Assembly (NCBI GenBank): GCA_944326465.1 | Contig: CALVEB010000002.1 | Coordinates: 1-64,000, forward strand | From: Candidatus Gastranaerophilales bacterium | GTDB lineage: Bacteria > Cyanobacteriota > Vampirovibrionia > Gastranaerophilales > Gastranaerophilaceae | Direction: 5' to 3' | DNA length: 64,000 nt | In this document: positions 61,655 to 64,000 of the stretch, in pieces | Layout of the letters: each line of letters starts with the position of its first letter | Position numbering within the stretch: position 1 is the first letter of the stretch | The notes under the pieces: generated by a model | Seen by the model: only the letters and a program-made list of their open reading frames with translations | Databases searched by the model: none | What the model was told of the DNA's origin: nothing | Program-made: the position numbers and the translations under genes

Positions 61655-64000
61655 ATGCAAGTATCATTAAACTGGTTAAACGAATTTGTTGATCTTTCAG
61701 ACATAGATGTTGAACAAATAGCGCACGAACTGACAATGAGCGGTTTGGAAGTTGAAGATGTGGAAGAGGTAAAGCCTAAATTTACCAATATTAAGACTGT
61801 AAAAATAGAAAAAATTGATAATCATCCGAACTCCGATCATCTTCATCTTGTAACAGTTAATACAGGTTCAGGCTTAAAAACAGTTGTTTGCGGGGCGCAA
61901 AATATAAAAGAAGGACAAATTGTACCTTATGCCTCTGTAGGCAGTCAGGTGCTTGACAGAAAAACCGGTGAAATGTTTACACTTACACCTGCCGTAATCC
62001 GCGGAGTTGAATCTCAGGGAATGCTTTGTTCTGATGATGAACTCGGGGTTTCTGAACGTAATTATCAGGAAGAGGACGGCATACTTATTTTAAACAGAAT
62101 TTTTCCTGATGTAAAAATCGGAGAAAATGTCGAAGATGTTCTTGGATTTGAAAAAGATTATGTTCTCAATGTTGCTCCGACGGCAAACCGCGGCGATCAA
62201 ATGTCTGTTATCGGTGTTGCACGTGAGTTAAGTGCTATTTTTGACAAACCGCTTAAATTCTCTCCGCTGCAATCCACAAGAGATTTATCTACAAACGAAT
62301 TTAAAGTAGAAATTATCGATAAAGACGTTTGCAAATATTATTCAATCGGGGTTTTGAAAGATATTAAGATAAAACCTTCACCGGATTGGATGCAGAAAAG
62401 ACTTATTGCATCCGGTGTGCGCGCAATCAATAACGTTGTTGATATCACCAACTATGTAATGCTTGAATACGGAACACCTTTCCACGCATTTGATCTTGAT
62501 AAATTAAATGGTTATCTTTGCGTAAGACGTGCAAAAGAAGGCGAAAAAATAGTTACCCTTGACGGTGTTGAACGAGATTTAACACATGACAGCGTGTTAA
62601 TAGCCGATCAAACTAAAGGGGTTTGTCTTGCCGGAGTTTTTGGCGGTGAAAATTCTGAAATTGATGATAATACAAAAAATATTGCGCTTGAGGCAGCGTA
62701 TTTTACACCTGTGACAAACAGAAAATCTTCAAGAAGCGTAGGTTACAGAAGTGAAGCCTGCGCGCGATTTGAACGCGGTGTTGATATAGAAGCTATAAAA
62801 CCGGCGTTAATGCGTGCTATGCAGCTTATGGTAGATTTGGCAGATGCAAAAATTACCGGTGTTGTAGAAGCCGGTGAAAATGAACTTGAGCCGCTTGAAA
62901 TAACTTTAAGATATGCGCAAATTAAAAGAATTCTGGGCTGTGAAATAGCGCCGGATAGATGTTGTTCTATACTGGAGAAACTCGGATTTGAAAAATTGGG
63001 CGGCAATGAAATGGCTGCGAAATTTAAGGTGCCTTCTTACCGCGCTTACGATGTAACGCGTGAAATAGATTTGATAGAAGAAATTGCACGGATTAACGGG
63101 TATGACAAAATTTCTCCGACATTACCGTCCAAAAATCAGATGCCCGAAATATCACTTGCTGAAAAAATAGTTAAAAGAGTGCATGAACACATGCTGTCTG
63201 CCGGATTAAATGAGATTCAGACCAGTTCTTTGATCGGTAAATCTTTGCTTGACAGATACATGGTGACATTTGAACCGGAAAAGGCTGTATATGTTAAAAA
63301 TCCGGCGAGCGAAGAATACTCAATGCTCCGTCAAACGCTGGCTGCAAGTATTTTAAACTGTATGAAGTATAACTTTGACAACGGTCAGAAAAATTTCTGG
63401 GCTTATGAAATCGGCAAAACATATTTTAAAGTTGCTGAAGCTGATGAGAAATCAACCGGAGTTAAAGAAACAAGTGTACTTGCAGGAATTCTTACGGGAG
63501 ATGTGGAAAATTCTAAATGGGAAAAGACATCTCAGCTTGATTTTTATACAGTGAAAGGTATTTTAGACAGTCTGTTTGAAGAATTGGGCGTAGAAAGAAG
63601 ACTAAAACTTGTTCCGCTTGATAAATCTCCGCTTGCGGAATCTCACGGAATATTACATCCATACAAAACGGCTGTTATAATGCTTCTCGGTAAAACGCCT
63701 CAGCCTATCGGCTATTACGGACAAATTCATCCGATATTGAAAGATAAGCTGAAATTAAATCAGGAAGCATATATCTTTAAGCTTGATCTGACAGAGATTA
63801 TATCAATAGTTAAGGAAACAATTACAAGGTATAAAAAACTGCCTCAATTCCCTGAGGTTCGCCGCGATCTCGCATTTGTAATAAAAGATGATGTAACTTA
63901 TGATGATATTCAAAAAGTCATTAAAGGTGCAGTACAGCAAAATATCTTCAAAGGCAGTGAAGTATTTGATGTATATCAGGGCGACAATATTGAAAAAGGT
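61655..64000 (+). CDS. pheT: Phenylalanine--tRNA ligase beta subunit (incomplete at the right edge)
   Basis: 782 codons without a stop. Starts MQVSLNWLNEFVDLSDIDVE, then the tRNA-binding (EMAP/OB) domain (PNSDHLHLVTVNTG, VVCGAQNI), the B3/B4 editing domain, B5 (SRSVGYRSEACARFERGVD), the catalytic-like core (NPASEEYSMLRQTL) and the start of the C-terminal FDX-ACB domain (PQFPEVRRDLAFVI). With PheS it charges tRNA-Phe; pheS is not upstream here. GAGAGGG precedes the ATG. Confidence 0.95.
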   Translation, partial: MQVSLNWLNEFVDLSDIDVEQIAHELTMSGLEVEDVEEVKPKFTNIKTVKIEKIDNHPNSDHLHLVTVNTGSGLKTVVCGAQNIKEGQIVPYASVGSQVLDRKTGEMFTLTPAVIRGVESQGMLCSDDELGVSERNYQEEDGILILNRIFPDVKIGENVEDVLGFEKDYVLNVAPTANRGDQMSVIGVARELSAIFDKPLKFSPLQSTRDLSTNEFKVEIIDKDVCKYYSIGVLKDIKIKPSPDWMQKRLIASGVRAINNVVDITNYVMLEYGTPFHAFDLDKLNGYLCVRRAKEGEKIVTLDGVERDLTHDSVLIADQTKGVCLAGVFGGENSEIDDNTKNIALEAAYFTPVTNRKSSRSVGYRSEACARFERGVDIEAIKPALMRAMQLMVDLADAKITGVVEAGENELEPLEITLRYAQIKRILGCEIAPDRCCSILEKLGFEKLGGNEMAAKFKVPSYRAYDVTREIDLIEEIARINGYDKISPTLPSKNQMPEISLAEKIVKRVHEHMLSAGLNEIQTSSLIGKSLLDRYMVTFEPEKAVYVKNPASEEYSMLRQTLAASILNCMKYNFDNGQKNFWAYEIGKTYFKVAEADEKSTGVKETSVLAGILTGDVENSKWEKTSQLDFYTVKGILDSLFEELGVERRLKLVPLDKSPLAESHGILHPYKTAVIMLLGKTPQPIGYYGQIHPILKDKLKLNQEAYIFKLDLTEIISIVKETITRYKKLPQFPEVRRDLAFVIKDDVTYDDIQKVIKGAVQQNIFKGSEVFDVYQGDNIEKG

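Noticed and set aside
1-64000. CRISPR array or rRNA operon
   Set aside because: No regularly spaced repeats of 24-37 bp and no rRNA-like stretch were seen.

Overview
The window looks like chromosome of an AT-rich, diderm, gut-type member of the Cyanobacteriota (Melainabacteria/Vampirovibrionia, most likely Gastranaerophilales). The basis is the gene content: several lineage-type proteins with an N-terminal FKG/FKA/FQK-like tag (20529-22106, 37364-39778, 41078-42181, 48233-48547), a flagellar rod gene cluster, an LptF/G-type permease implying an outer membrane, and frequent TTG starts. The assignment is inference from pattern recognition, not from a search.

Region 1 (1-25.3 kb) is accessory DNA that ends at a tRNA-Gly gene (25292-25363, minus strand). 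At its left edge are an incomplete XRE-type regulator with palindromic operators and two gene remnants. From about 0.79 to 20.33 kb lies what I read as one Mu/Tn7-style transposon. Short repeats of the type ACTTTTTCTG occur three times at each end in opposite orientation. The interior holds a Mu-like early module (Mor-like regulator, MuA-like DDE transposase, MuB-like ATPase, and a third protein with a tyrosine-recombinase fold that lacks most catalytic residues). The rest is defence cargo: a pair of DUF262 proteins, a type I restriction-modification operon (hsdM-hsdS-hsdR) with abiH directly behind it, and a divergent RanBP2-zinc-finger/PD-(D/E)xK nuclease. CGGAAC boxes spaced about one helical turn apart lie both in front of the DUF262 pair and between the regulator and the transposase, so the element's own regulator may also control its defence genes.

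Between 20.4 and 25.3 kb come a putative glucan,water-dikinase-like protein, a P-loop ATPase of the Sll1717 type flanked by imperfect direct repeats, and decaying mobile DNA: a tyrosine integrase C-terminus with a nonsense codon, an AbiH gene with a large in-frame internal deletion, a serine recombinase C-terminus and a second copy of the tRNA-Gly 3' end. This tRNA is an integration hotspot.

Region 2 (25.4-64 kb) is core genome. It carries a histidine kinase divergent from a TPR protein-lysC pair; murA, a small duplicated-motif protein and mfd; a SurA/PrsA-like lipoprotein; LysM and secreted proteins; folD; a MNT/HEPN toxin-antitoxin pair; gatA; an LptF/G permease; four flagellar rod genes (flgF-like, flgG, flgB, flgC) with no other flagellar gene nearby; hsp20; tRNA-Thr; purA; a MerR regulator with its typical 19-bp-spacer promoter; ykgJ-like, murF and pgeF; an aquaporin; nagZ; the pyrH-frr-cdsA-rnc-rpe operon on the minus strand; a ribbon-helix-helix regulator; and the start of pheT, which runs off the right edge. 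Strong hairpin terminators separate most units. I saw no rRNA and no CRISPR array.
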